This document shows positions 1 through 8,447 of a stretch of DNA of 64,000 nt, in pieces. Numbering within the stretch: the first letter of the stretch is position 1; the number at the start of each line of letters is the position of its first letter. The notes under the pieces were generated by a model. The model saw only the letters and a list, made by a program, of their open reading frames with translations. It had not been told where the DNA came from and ran no database searches. Made by a program: the position numbers and the translations under genes. This DNA is from Muribaculaceae bacterium (GTDB lineage Bacteria; Bacteroidota; Bacteroidia; Bacteroidales; Muribaculaceae), in assembly GCA_910573745.1 (NCBI GenBank), contig CAJSYI010000014.1, forward strand, positions 1-64,000. The letters run 5' to 3'.

Positions 1-138
1 ATTTACTATTGTAAACAATGTCCCGACCGCAAAATTGTATTCCTCGTCAATCTGACTGAAACTTTTTCCGCTGCTGTGCCAGGCATTGATTGCCGAAATC
101 TGAGATTCGTCCCAGAATTTTTTGTTTTCTTCACACAT
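1..138 (-). CDS. partial hypothetical reading frame at the left edge, in frame with the broken AbiEii toxin
   Basis: A 46-codon open frame runs leftward off the window edge from an ATG at 138. It begins MCEENKKFW and includes the motif SQIDEEYNF. It is in the same frame as the AbiEii-like gene and is separated from it only by the TGA at 166-168 and nine further codons. It could be the continuation of the toxin after a nonsense mutation or the start of an unrelated gene; I do not recognise the sequence. The part beyond the window is needed to decide. Confidence 0.35.
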   Translation of the reverse strand, partial: MCEENKKFWDESQISAINAWHSSGKSFSQIDEEYNFAVGTLFTIVN

Positions 139-165
139 TTTACTAAAAAATGTTGAATCTGACGG

Positions 166-717
166 TCAACACTTTTCCGGACTAGACACCGCATTGAAAT
201 CGTCAGAGGTTATGCCTCGACAGTCGAATAGATCTCGCGGATGCTGACGACTGAGAGCCGCCGCAATCTTGCCACCGAACAGCTGGCTCCATGACACGAT
301 ATTGGCAAAACAGGTCAGACCGAACTCATCCTTGGCTTTCTCGCATAGTTGTAGCTTCTCTATATCGCCTAAGATTCCTCTCTTTGTTCCGTTGACTTCA
401 ATCTTGATTGTAGTTCCGTCTTTGACACACTGCAATTTCCATACATCAGGTTTATGGGTGACACGAATACCCGGGACTGCTTTTTCGATTGCCGTTTTCA
501 GAGATGCAAGATGCTTGTTTATGTTTTTAAGACTCGTCTCGCGGTCTTCCAAAGGCACATATGTTATATCAATGTCAACCGAATATCTCGGAAGATTCCT
601 ATGAAACAGGTTTATTGCGGTGCCTCCGTGGACAGCGAAATCCTTTATCTTGAATACAAGAGGCATTACTCTTATCAGCAGGGCCACTTGTCTACGGTAT
701 ATGTCATTCATAATCAT
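166..717 (-). CDS. AbiEii-family nucleotidyltransferase toxin, apparently C-terminally truncated
   Basis: The 183-residue product resembles the nucleotidyltransferase toxin of type IV AbiE toxin-antitoxin systems. Visible motifs are GGTAINLF near residue 32, the acidic DIDITY pair near residue 48, IKIEVNG near residue 105 and HPRDLFD near residue 160. Family members normally run about 100 residues past the RDLFD motif; here the frame stops about 18 residues later (SSPEKC then TGA). The gene overlaps the end of the upstream antitoxin gene by 14 bp, which is typical translational coupling. The start could be the first ATG (717) or the one at 711. The assignment is good; loss of toxin function is inference from length. 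Confidence 0.7.
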   Translation of the reverse strand: MIMNDIYRRQVALLIRVMPLVFKIKDFAVHGGTAINLFHRNLPRYSVDIDITYVPLEDRETSLKNINKHLASLKTAIEKAVPGIRVTHKPDVWKLQCVKDGTTIKIEVNGTKRGILGDIEKLQLCEKAKDEFGLTCFANIVSWSQLFGGKIAAALSRQHPRDLFDCRGITSDDFNAVSSPEKC

Positions 718-1468
718 TTAATTCTTTGGGGACAGTGATACGGTATTTTGATATATATACGCCATTATCAACGAGTTTCATTTTGGATGAGGTCAAATCT
801 ATTTTATCCACGTCAAGCATATCAAACCAATAGTGTCCCGCTTTCTCCGCCATATACAGGAACATCCGCTTAACTCTCTGGCTCGAAGTGCCTTCAAGAG
901 CAATCTGGACATTTTCAGGATTCAGTGATGTCAGTTGCTCCATTATATAATATAGGTCCATGTAGTTATATTGATCTGGCACAAGTAGCAGACACTCCAG
1001 AAAAGCCTGTTCGGGGGAGGAAATTTTAAGAGTATAGTTATTATTCCGGTGGGCCTGTGTTAATGGCTTTTTGAAGATTTCCGTATGAAACGGCACAATC
1101 GTCATATCAAACTTATCGCTTTTGACCCAGTCTCCGACGCTGCCTGATTCAAATGCAACCGTGAGTCGGGGCTTACCCATCGGAACGTAATGACTGAACC
1201 CCAAAAGTTCAAGTGCTGAATGTGCGGCGACACGGGCATTGCTGCCGGTTTGATGATTATAACAGTAAATAGCAGTCAGGGCAGAAAGATTGTCGTTGCG
1301 GCGATACATCACTCCGCGAGCCAATCCCTCAAGCCATCCGGAATCCCGATATTTCTTCAATAGCTGTGAAGAATAGCCCTCATTCCTCAGCCACCCCGCA
1401 AACAGCAATCCACCGGGAAGACTCTCGGAAAGGAGTTGGTTGAGTTTTGAAGTTGTTGCTATACCCAT
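704..1468 (-). CDS. AbiEi-family type IV antitoxin (transcriptional autorepressor)
   Basis: This 254-residue protein has the layout of AbiEi antitoxins: an N-terminal winged-helix region (LLFAGWLRNEGYSS, roughly residues 20-55, followed by ARGVMYRR) and a larger C-terminal domain. In AbiE systems the antitoxin does not bind the toxin; it blocks its effect and represses its own promoter through inverted repeats. It precedes and overlaps the AbiEii-like gene, the usual operon order. The immediate upstream region carries matched inverted repeats suited to autoregulation. Family identity is confident; activity is not shown. Confidence 0.8.
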   Translation of the reverse strand: MGIATTSKLNQLLSESLPGGLLFAGWLRNEGYSSQLLKKYRDSGWLEGLARGVMYRRNDNLSALTAIYCYNHQTGSNARVAAHSALELLGFSHYVPMGKPRLTVAFESGSVGDWVKSDKFDMTIVPFHTEIFKKPLTQAHRNNNYTLKISSPEQAFLECLLLVPDQYNYMDLYYIMEQLTSLNPENVQIALEGTSSQRVKRMFLYMAEKAGHYWFDMLDVDKIDLTSSKMKLVDNGVYISKYRITVPKELNDYE

Positions 1469-1547
1469 GGTTGATTATATTTGAAAAATATCAACCGCGA
1501 AGTTAATAAAAAAGTTTGGATATTCAAATTATATAGTTGATATTTTT
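1469..1547. promoter_or_regulatory. probable AbiEi operator: inverted repeats upstream of the AbiE operon
   Basis: AAAAATATCAAC at 1484-1495 is matched exactly by its reverse complement GTTGATATTTTT at 1536-1547, with 40 bp between. A third, shorter copy GGTTGAT lies at 1469-1475, directly before the antitoxin start codon and in inverted orientation to ATCAACC at 1490-1496. AbiEi proteins are known to bind inverted repeats at their promoters. The region is AT-rich and holds no gene. The role as operator is inferred. Confidence 0.55.
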
Positions 1548-1599
1548 ATACTGTAATATACTAATGACGCGAGTGCAGAGTCCAACAGCAAATGCAAAT

Positions 1600-2571
1600 T
1601 TATGCAACCTTATCGAAAAAACGCTTCTTTGGAGTGTCGAAGTCAATTTTCTCCCGTGGACGACGGTTGAGTTTCTTTTGTATCTCCATAATTCGTTTGT
1701 CTGAAAAGTCATCAAAATTGGACTTTTTAGAGATATACTTTCGTATGAGTTTATTGGCGTTTTCAATGGCTCCTTTCTGCCATGAGCAATAAGAGTCAGC
1801 GAAATATACGATAACCTTTTCCCGATTTTTCAAGCTGAGCAAACGTGTTATCTCAAGATGCGCAGCAAACTCGCAGCCGTTATCAGTGGTAATCGTCCTC
1901 AATGTATTACGATATGGGAAAAGTAGTTTAGCCACAGTCCGTGCCGTCGGGATGGCTTTACGTCCATGAGGGAGCTTCTGCATCAGAATGAAGTTGGTGG
2001 ATCGTTCGGTCAGAGTGAGTATCGCATGTCCGAAAGAATCGACAATGGTGTCCATCTCCCAATCTCCGAAACGGGTTCCGTCAGCCTCTTTCGGACGTTC
2101 ATGTATGCTTGTCCTGTTGGCTATGTTGGTTGCCTTTGTAGGACGTAAATTTTTGGTTCTCCGTGTGTATTTCAGCTCATGAGGCATGTGTGCAATCAGT
2201 TTGCCGGATGTGTCGGCATGAACGTGGTTGTATATGGTCTGCTTCACGATATGGATGCCCTCTTTGCGTAGGACACCGGCAATCTGAGCAGGCGACCAGT
2301 CCTCCTCTAAGATCATTTGCTCTATACGCCACCAAAGTTCAGGCGGTTTGCGATGATTCCCCTGAAGCCCATGTTTACGCGCCTCCGACTTAGTCTGGGC
2401 ATTGAGCCATACATACTCGCCGTTTGAGTTGCAGTTACGTTGCAGCTCGCGGCCTACTGTCGTGGGATGGACACCGATTTCTCTGGCTATGCGGCTTTTG
2501 CTCCATCCTCTTTTCCGTCCAAGGTAAATTTCGTACCTTTGTTCCGAGGTTAAGTGTTTCATAATTAGCAA
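1600..2571 (-). CDS. IS30-family transposase
   Basis: The 323-residue protein starts with an HTH region (LTSEQRYEIYLGRKRGWS, then SRIAREIGVHPTTVGREL) that binds the IS ends. An integrase-type DDE catalytic domain follows: FGDWEMDTIV near residue 170, TTDNGCEFA near residue 228 and the glutamate in KGAIENANKLIR near residue 265. Full length suggests an active enzyme. The start may be the first methionine or the fourth (MKHLTSEQ at 2562). Confidence 0.92.
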   Translation of the reverse strand: MLIMKHLTSEQRYEIYLGRKRGWSKSRIAREIGVHPTTVGRELQRNCNSNGEYVWLNAQTKSEARKHGLQGNHRKPPELWWRIEQMILEEDWSPAQIAGVLRKEGIHIVKQTIYNHVHADTSGKLIAHMPHELKYTRRTKNLRPTKATNIANRTSIHERPKEADGTRFGDWEMDTIVDSFGHAILTLTERSTNFILMQKLPHGRKAIPTARTVAKLLFPYRNTLRTITTDNGCEFAAHLEITRLLSLKNREKVIVYFADSYCSWQKGAIENANKLIRKYISKKSNFDDFSDKRIMEIQKKLNRRPREKIDFDTPKKRFFDKVA

Positions 2572-2590
2572 TACAAAATTACTTAATCTT

Positions 2591-2617
2591 AGGGAGATTT
2601 CGGTCTCCCTTTTTTTG
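2591..2617 (+). terminator. intrinsic terminator inside the right end of the IS30 element
   Basis: AGGGAGA (2591-2597) pairs with TCTCCCT (2604-2610) around a 6-nt loop, and the right arm runs into a T-run on the + strand. It would stop rightward transcription leaving the element; on the minus strand, where the transposase is read, no T-run follows. Confidence 0.55.
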
Positions 2618-2626
2618 TATTGCTGT

Positions 2627-2726
2627 CGTTCCCTTTTGAATATCCTTCTGTCGCAGTTCGCTCTTGGGGGCGGACTCGACCGCCCCCGCCGCTCGGGCAG
2701 CCCCCTTCGAGGAGAGAGGATTGCTT
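2627..2726. other. non-coding gap with a GC hairpin
   Basis: No gene is seen here. GGGGGCGG (2666-2673) and CCGCCCCC (2680-2687) form a strong hairpin with a 6-nt loop. No T-run follows on either strand, so it is at best a rho-independent-like terminator for the leftward capsule operon. Confidence 0.4.
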
Positions 2727-3058
2727 TTATTCAGCGGTTTGTTGGCAAAATCGTGCGTTTCTATTTGGATTCTTCAAGAATCCGAAGAAGGAACGAGGTT
2801 TCCATCGGATACTAAAGTAGCCGGAAATCAAAATAAAGCAATTTACGCATACGAATGATATGCTTCGCAAACAAAGATTTGCAATTGTCTGTCCTGGTGA
2901 ATGCTGAAGGGAATCGGCAGAAGGCGAACAATGAGCATGGGCAAAATGAATAAGAAGCACAAGCAGCATAGCTGCAATCCTTAGGGCTTCGAGATTGCTC
3001 TGCCGAGGCTCTTTGCTCTCCCCCCCGATAATGGGTTTGTTAATTTGTTGTTAATCAT
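2727..3058 (-). pseudogene. acyltransferase-3 family gene fragment, frameshifted at a G7 tract and cut short
   Basis: Starting from an ATG at 3058, 33 bp after ugd, the frame reaches a run of seven G (C at 3020-3026 on the + strand). With seven G it ends soon after. With eight G it would read on as SGGESKEPRQSNLEALRIAA, followed by MLLVLLIHFAHAH and later VNCFILISGYF. These are the N-terminal helix signatures of membrane O-acyltransferases. The recovered frame ends at 2727 after only about 110 residues, while the family has about 350. The gene is therefore broken twice: at the homopolymer and by loss of its 3' part near a short palindrome (2767-2783). The nearby IS30 suggests rearrangement. 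Confidence 0.6.
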
Positions 3059-3091
3059 AATAATGAGTGGAGTTGCGAATGATTTTTATGA

Positions 3092-4405
3092 CTAACGTCC
3101 TATTGCTAAGTATGTGAAGCCTTCGTCTTCTATTTCGTGACGGTCATATATGTTCCTGCCGTCTACTATTATATTGGATTTCATCACTCTCCTAATGATT
3201 GCCCATGATGGCATACGGAATTGTTTCCATTCGGTGACCAAAGCAACGGCATCTGCATCTATGACGGCCTCGTACATATCCTTGCAGTAAACTACTTTGT
3301 CTCCTATTCTCCGACGGCATTCATCCATAGCTATAGGGTCGAAGACATTGATGACTGCACCTGCCTCAATAAGCTTGTCTATTATCACGAGAGCAGGAGC
3401 CTCACGCATATCGTCTGTTTCCGGTTTGAATGCCAACCCCCATAATGCGATTCTTTTTCCTCTGAGATTGCCGCCAAGGGCTTGTCTGAGCTTTTCGAAA
3501 ACTATGCTTTTCTGATGCTCATTAGTGGTTTCCACGGCTTCAATCACCCTCATTGTGCATCCGTTTTCCCGCCCTGTATGCGCGAGGGCCTTTACATCCT
3601 TTGGAAAACAGGAACCGCCGTATCCGCAGCCCGAATACAGGAATTTGTTGCCGATGCGCGCATCAGTCCCGATTCCTTTTCTGACCATATTGACATCCGC
3701 TCCCACCTTGTCGCAAAGGTTTGCAATGTCGTTCATAAAGGATATTCGTGTCGCCAGCATTGCATTGGCAGCATATTTAGTCATTTCCGCAGAAGGGATG
3801 TCCATGAAATAGACGCGGAAATTGTTGGTGAGGAATGGTCTGTAAAGTTTTGTCATTACTTTCTTGGCGCGTTCCGACTCGACTCCGACAATGACTCTGT
3901 CGGGCGACATGAAGTCTTTGATGGCCGCCCCCTCTTTTAGGAATTCCGGGTTGCTTGCCACTTCGAAATCTATGTCAACGCCACGGTGGGCCAGTTCGTC
4001 CGTTATAGCCGCTTTTACCTTTTTTGCGGTGCCGACTGGAACTGTAGATTTAGTGACGAGAAGAGTGTATTTCTTGATGTTTCTTCCGAATTCCCGCGCT
4101 ACGCTGAGCACATATTGCAGATCTGCAGATCCATCCTCATCTGGAGGAGTTCCTACAGCGGAGAAAACCACTTCCACGTCATCAATGACGGACGAAAGAC
4201 TTGTGCTGAAATGAAGTCTTCCGGCCTCTACGTTTCGTTTTACGAGTTCCTCAAGTCCAGGTTCGTAAATAGGTATTTCACCTTTTCTGAGTCTTTCGAT
4301 TTTGTCTTTGTCGATGTCGACACAGGTAACGTTTATACCTGTTTCTGAAAAACAGGCTCCGGATACAAGTCCGACATATCCTGTTCCTACTATTGCGATG
4401 TTCAT
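3092..4405 (-). CDS. ugd: UDP-glucose 6-dehydrogenase
   Basis: This cytoplasmic enzyme oxidises UDP-glucose to UDP-glucuronate with two NAD+. The 437-residue product shows the N-terminal Rossmann motif GTGYVGLVSG, the conserved SNPEFLKEG segment and the active-site cysteine motif YGGSCFPKD near residue 260. The C-terminal UDP-binding domain follows (WGLAFKPETDDMREAP). Length and motifs are complete. It is the last intact gene of the capsule operon, which implies that the polymer contains glucuronic acid or a sugar derived from it. A closely related UDP-N-acetylmannosamine dehydrogenase is less likely given the motif set. Confidence 0.92.
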   Translation of the reverse strand: MNIAIVGTGYVGLVSGACFSETGINVTCVDIDKDKIERLRKGEIPIYEPGLEELVKRNVEAGRLHFSTSLSSVIDDVEVVFSAVGTPPDEDGSADLQYVLSVAREFGRNIKKYTLLVTKSTVPVGTAKKVKAAITDELAHRGVDIDFEVASNPEFLKEGAAIKDFMSPDRVIVGVESERAKKVMTKLYRPFLTNNFRVYFMDIPSAEMTKYAANAMLATRISFMNDIANLCDKVGADVNMVRKGIGTDARIGNKFLYSGCGYGGSCFPKDVKALAHTGRENGCTMRVIEAVETTNEHQKSIVFEKLRQALGGNLRGKRIALWGLAFKPETDDMREAPALVIIDKLIEAGAVINVFDPIAMDECRRRIGDKVVYCKDMYEAVIDADAVALVTEWKQFRMPSWAIIRRVMKSNIIVDGRNIYDRHEIEDEGFTYLAIGR

Positions 4406-4416
4406 GGTCGAATGGG

Positions 4417-5301
4417 TTATATGTTTAATATTCGTCTTATTCGACTGTATATTCTTAAGGGAATGGAATGATATCTATGAAGTTGGGAAAGTATATCGTT
4501 GTTTACAGTTGTATTGCGGTCTTTTGCAGAAATAGTTAATGGGCCATTGCACAGTTCTATCTTGAATCTGTTGTATTTCTGACGGCAATTTGTGGCTGAT
4601 TCCCCAAATCCTTTGTTGTCTACAAAAGATTTTATGGGATGAACAGACCATTGCCTTTTCCTGAATTGAGAATAACAGAATCTTATAGCCCATGAATGGT
4701 TCTTCCCGTTCTTGTAGTCAGACAACATAGCAAAAAGATCGCTGCCGGCTTTGTTGAATTCTCGTATGGCTTTTTTGTCTTTGGAGAATTCTTCCCAATC
4801 TTTGACATTCCAGTCAACTTTGTTCCAACGGTCAATCCAAGTTCCCCAACCCCAAGATGATGCTCGGTCTCCAAAATAAATGTCGGACGAATAATCTTTG
4901 GGAGGTTTTATTTTTAAACTGTAGCCGCAAACGGAAATTATTCGTTTGTCTGATTCAAATAAATCAAGACATTCGTTCATATATCCAAGGAATCCTGGCA
5001 TTAATTTGAGGTCGTCTTCAATTATTATGGCTTTAACATAACGGTTCAGTATTTCAGATACACCGTCTATAATGCTTTTCCCTAATCCTTTGTTGATTGG
5101 AGAAATAATGACGTTGTCAGTTTCTTTGATGGCAATCTTTATTACCTCATCGATTAGACGTATGTCATTGTTGTTTCTGGGTCCGTCTATATATACAAAT
5201 TTTGGGGATTGTTCGTATAGTGGATTGCTTTTCAGTGAGTCAAACATTGAAGCCAATTCTTTTGGCCTATTGAAAGCGAATACTACAATGGGTGCAAGCA
5301 T
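4417..5301 (-). CDS. glycosyltransferase with a GT-A (GNT-I-like) fold
   Basis: The 294-residue protein begins APIVVFAFNRPKEL, a start typical of bacterial relatives of GNT-I-type glycosyltransferases. A metal-binding acidic motif IIIEDDLKLMPGF lies near residue 93. The later segment DRASSWGWGTW resembles the acceptor side of this family. It lies 11 bp before ugd and 5 bp after the preceding GT2 gene in the capsule operon, so it probably adds one sugar of the repeat unit at the inner membrane. Donor and acceptor cannot be read from the sequence. Confidence 0.7.
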   Translation of the reverse strand: MLAPIVVFAFNRPKELASMFDSLKSNPLYEQSPKFVYIDGPRNNNDIRLIDEVIKIAIKETDNVIISPINKGLGKSIIDGVSEILNRYVKAIIIEDDLKLMPGFLGYMNECLDLFESDKRIISVCGYSLKIKPPKDYSSDIYFGDRASSWGWGTWIDRWNKVDWNVKDWEEFSKDKKAIREFNKAGSDLFAMLSDYKNGKNHSWAIRFCYSQFRKRQWSVHPIKSFVDNKGFGESATNCRQKYNRFKIELCNGPLTISAKDRNTTVNNDILSQLHRYHSIPLRIYSRIRRILNI

Positions 5302-5306
5302 ATGAT

Positions 5307-6206
5307 CTAAAAAGGTTGAAGTTTCTTGGGCAACAAGTTCAACAATATATAAGCATAGAGCTTGTAGTTCATTGGATTGTATTTAAGACCTTTTATCGCT
5401 TCTTTTATAGAATGCTTGCGTATTCCAAGCCGCATATATACCGATGAACGCATTTTATGCCAATGTGAGATATAAAAACGTAAAAAGGGTTGGTTGTGGT
5501 TTTCACGCAATCGTTTAAGCTCATACCCTACTTTGTCTTCAAACGCAGGGTAGCGTTTGGGCTTTTCTTTAAGGTCGTAGCCTTCTATATTGAAAACTGC
5601 CATTGGTTTGCGTGAATACGCTATTTTATGTCTGCAGGCGAGTCGAGCCCATGTCAGTAGATCTTCTCCGGATTTTATGCCATACGGGAACCCTCCTATT
5701 AATTCCAATGCATTTTTACTCACCATTATGGCAGATGTCCATAATGGTGGATGTGAATGGGAGGCAATCTCAAAGTAATTAGTCAATACGCCGTCTTCGG
5801 AATCGAAATGGAGCCTTTTTATTATTGTCGGGGATATTTTGCCGTCGTTTGAACGGAATTCGTAGTCGGTGGCAAAAACATCGCATTCGGGGTATTTTTC
5901 TGCTAATGCATACTGTGTGGCAAGATAATCCGGTTTCCATTCATCGTCTCCGTCCAAAAGTGCGATGAACTCGCCTTTGGATTCTAAAATTCCACGGTTG
6001 CGTGCCGCTGAGACTCCGGCATTGGTCTGAGATATTATCCTTATCCGAGGGTCTTTGAATCTTTGGACCTCGGAAACGCTGTTGTCGGTTGAGCCGTCAT
6101 CGACTACTACAATCTCAAAGTCTTGGAATGATTGTCCTAAAACGCCTTTCAAGGTGTTCCGTATATGCTTTTCTTTGTTGTATAGTGTTATTACGACCGA
6201 TATCAT
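5307..6206 (-). CDS. family 2 glycosyltransferase
   Basis: The 299-residue product has the GT2 nucleotide-sugar site ISVVITLYNKEKHI at the N terminus, VVDDGSTDNS near residue 37, the NAGVSAARNRG segment and the metal-binding DGDDEW near residue 87. It overlaps the preceding gene by 4 bp (ATGA), which indicates translational coupling. It acts at the cytoplasmic face of the inner membrane on the lipid-linked repeat unit. The sugar specificity is not readable. Confidence 0.85.
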   Translation of the reverse strand: MISVVITLYNKEKHIRNTLKGVLGQSFQDFEIVVVDDGSTDNSVSEVQRFKDPRIRIISQTNAGVSAARNRGILESKGEFIALLDGDDEWKPDYLATQYALAEKYPECDVFATDYEFRSNDGKISPTIIKRLHFDSEDGVLTNYFEIASHSHPPLWTSAIMVSKNALELIGGFPYGIKSGEDLLTWARLACRHKIAYSRKPMAVFNIEGYDLKEKPKRYPAFEDKVGYELKRLRENHNQPFLRFYISHWHKMRSSVYMRLGIRKHSIKEAIKGLKYNPMNYKLYAYILLNLLPKKLQPF

Positions 6207-7156
6207 GATAGGTATGCTTTTTTTAAATATGCGTAAAAAGAGTTAGGGTTGGAGTCCAATTCTGTTGGTGAATAAGAACGCGTGTTTAGTTTGAAGACTC
6301 CAGTGTCTTTTGTTAACATTTTGTATGTTTGGTTGTCGAAATCAGAACATAACAATTTGTTTAACTCGTGAACATGTGGGTTGTTTAAAGGTATGTCATC
6401 AATGGTTTGTTGGACGTTCTTGTCTTTTTGATAAAGAAGGTCTATAAAATGGTCAAAAAGGAAATAGTCCACAAATACATACTCGTGTTCCAGATATTCA
6501 TCGAATGCCTTGGCTATTATGGTTAATAATCTGGATTCCGGTTTACATGCCAACGCGAATACAGCCCATCTGCATTTTGAAACGAAGCGTCCGAGTTCTT
6601 TTGTTTTAATGGAAAAGAACTCAGATTGAAACCAGATATCTGGTATTGGCGATGTTAGCAATATTGTTGCGTCTAACCAAAGTCCACCCCGCTGGGCTAA
6701 AAGGTTTATGCGTAACAAGTCTGCAAAATGTGCAGGTTTGATTTTTCCAGAGCAGTATAAATCGGTTATTGTATAGGAAATGTCTACAAAAGAATTGTAA
6801 TTTTCTTCAGTCAGAAGAATTACCTTATGTCCGTTTGAGTTCTTGCGTATGCTTGACAGGCACAAGCGAACGATTTCGGGCATATGCTTCTCTCCTTGAA
6901 GCCAGCATACCCAGATTGTATCGGATGTTTTGTTGTCGTATTGTTGGTTGTCCGATGCGTAATGTCCGGATAATGCTTTTTTTAATATTGGAGCTGTCTT
7001 CAATTGTATCTTACGGTTTCTTTTTGAGAATAACTTGTCCAATACGATTGGTGGTAATACCTTGTTCCCATAATTCAATATGAGATTGGAAAAAGGAATA
7101 TAGCACCCGAATTTGAGGGTTTTGTTGATGAAATTCTTAATGAGAGTAAAATGCAT
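6203..7156 (-). CDS. capsular polysaccharide synthesis glycosyltransferase (GT32-like)
   Basis: The 317-residue protein has the signature of the Caps_synth/GT32-like group: TIWVCWLQGEKHMPEIV near residue 80, then HFADLLRINLLAQRGG and the metal-binding WLDATILL near residue 175. The C-terminal half is specific to this protein. It is coupled to the downstream GT2 by a 4-bp overlap and lies 1 bp after the Wzy-like gene. It likely transfers one sugar of the repeat unit; donor and linkage are unknown. Confidence 0.78.
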   Translation of the reverse strand: MHFTLIKNFINKTLKFGCYIPFSNLILNYGNKVLPPIVLDKLFSKRNRKIQLKTAPILKKALSGHYASDNQQYDNKTSDTIWVCWLQGEKHMPEIVRLCLSSIRKNSNGHKVILLTEENYNSFVDISYTITDLYCSGKIKPAHFADLLRINLLAQRGGLWLDATILLTSPIPDIWFQSEFFSIKTKELGRFVSKCRWAVFALACKPESRLLTIIAKAFDEYLEHEYVFVDYFLFDHFIDLLYQKDKNVQQTIDDIPLNNPHVHELNKLLCSDFDNQTYKMLTKDTGVFKLNTRSYSPTELDSNPNSFYAYLKKAYLS

Positions 7157-7157
7157 A

Positions 7158-8435
7158 TCAACCTAAATTTTCTTTCAGTCCCAAAGCCATGCCATAAAAT
7201 CCCCAAGGGAATGATAATGTTACCATAGAATAAGATAGTGTATTGTCGCTATACATGGTCACAAAAACGCCCAACAAGGAAGACCCTGCTACCAAGGCAG
7301 CCATTCTTGTGTATGGATTTTTGCATTTGTGGTAAAGGGTGATGCAGTGTACCAGTATAGCAATATAAGATACGATCAACAGCCAGAATCCTATTTGTCC
7401 GTTATCGCATTTTATGACAAGAAAATCATTGTGTAGCTGTCCTCCCTTTCGAGAATCAGTTGCTTCTGTATAAAAGAATGTTTGTACGCGTCCGGTGCCA
7501 GATCCCGTGATTTCATGTCCGTCGTAGAACTGTTTTGTCGCTTCTTCCCACATAAACTTACGCATATTGGTCTGAATGTTGTTTTCATCCACATTGTTTG
7601 TCAGAAAATCGGTAATTGTTACAACATTCGGATTGATGAACATTTTGTTTTTAACTGCAGGAATGTAAAACATGGACACCAATCCCAAGAAACCGATTAT
7701 CACTACTAAGGGCAATGCTTTGATTCTGTATTTGACGAGGAAGAATGTTGCCAATGCTACTGCTGTGCCGAATATGTCTGTGCGATAGACGAAAATTAAG
7801 CAGGGCAGGCAGAATCCTATTCCCCATAAAAGATTCTTCCATTTTGTGTCGCTGAATTCGACTAACGCAAATGAAAATACGGCCATGGAAATGATGCTTG
7901 TCGTAAATGCTGCATGAAACCAAAAGAATTGACCAACAAGCAGTTTCAATCCGGGAATTAGGAGTAATATGATTCCTATTGTAGCTATTCGGCGGCTGTA
8001 TATTCCACTTGTTATGAAAATCTCTCCGTTATGGACTGCTTTTGCCATGAACAAGGCAATCAAGAGCGGATAGATGTATTTCAACAGCATCCGAAAACCA
8101 AATAATTTGTTGGGCGTGTAGAATATGCCGACTGTAACCCATAATAAGAAAATGATGAACAGAATCATTGGTATGCTGATGATGGCCCGGTTATGGCATC
8201 TCATCAGCCCTATCACACAAAGTACTTCCAGAAAAGCAAGGCGAATGGACAAAACTGGAGTAAGTCCGATATATGCAGTTGCAAACAATACGATTGCAAG
8301 CATTTCGTAGCTTGGCAAACTTACGAGCTGGCGGTTGCCGTATGGAAGTTTTATTATGGCTTGGTTTGTGAAACAGATTTTAAGCTGCCATAAAGAAAGA
8401 ACTACGAATATTATAATGGATAATGCCGTTATCAT
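7158..8435 (-). CDS. Wzy-like polysaccharide polymerase (O-antigen ligase/polymerase family)
   Basis: The 425-residue protein is almost entirely hydrophobic, with about ten to twelve predicted membrane segments beginning at ALSIIIFVVLSLW. One long soluble loop (roughly residues 270-345, containing NVDENNIQTNMRKFMWEEA and GSGTGRVQTFF) is typical of the periplasmic loop in Wzy/WaaL proteins. It is the only polymerase candidate in the operon. Its role would be joining lipid-linked repeat units in the periplasm after Wzx export. Sequence conservation in this group is low, so the call rests on topology and context. Confidence 0.72.
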   Translation of the reverse strand: MITALSIIIFVVLSLWQLKICFTNQAIIKLPYGNRQLVSLPSYEMLAIVLFATAYIGLTPVLSIRLAFLEVLCVIGLMRCHNRAIISIPMILFIIFLLWVTVGIFYTPNKLFGFRMLLKYIYPLLIALFMAKAVHNGEIFITSGIYSRRIATIGIILLLIPGLKLLVGQFFWFHAAFTTSIISMAVFSFALVEFSDTKWKNLLWGIGFCLPCLIFVYRTDIFGTAVALATFFLVKYRIKALPLVVIIGFLGLVSMFYIPAVKNKMFINPNVVTITDFLTNNVDENNIQTNMRKFMWEEATKQFYDGHEITGSGTGRVQTFFYTEATDSRKGGQLHNDFLVIKCDNGQIGFWLLIVSYIAILVHCITLYHKCKNPYTRMAALVAGSSLLGVFVTMYSDNTLSYSMVTLSFPWGFYGMALGLKENLG

Positions 8436-8447
8436 CTGAGCGAAATG

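Larger units (their letters stand above)
1585..2626 (-). mobile_element. IS30-family insertion sequence, about 1.04 kb
   Basis: The element contains one transposase gene and imperfect terminal inverted repeats. The left end reads ACAGCAAATGCAAA (1585-1598) and the complement of the right end reads ACAGCAATACAAAA (2613-2626). The transposase stop lies 2 bp inside the left repeat. The length is normal for the family. I could not define a target-site duplication, since flanking bases next to the proposed ends do not obviously repeat. The element sits between the AbiE pair and the distal end of the capsule operon and appears intact. Confidence 0.8.

Noticed and set aside
2767..2783. Palindrome GGATTCTTCAAGAATCC as an insertion-sequence end or recombination site
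   Set aside because: A single copy with no matching partner; the IS30 ends are elsewhere.
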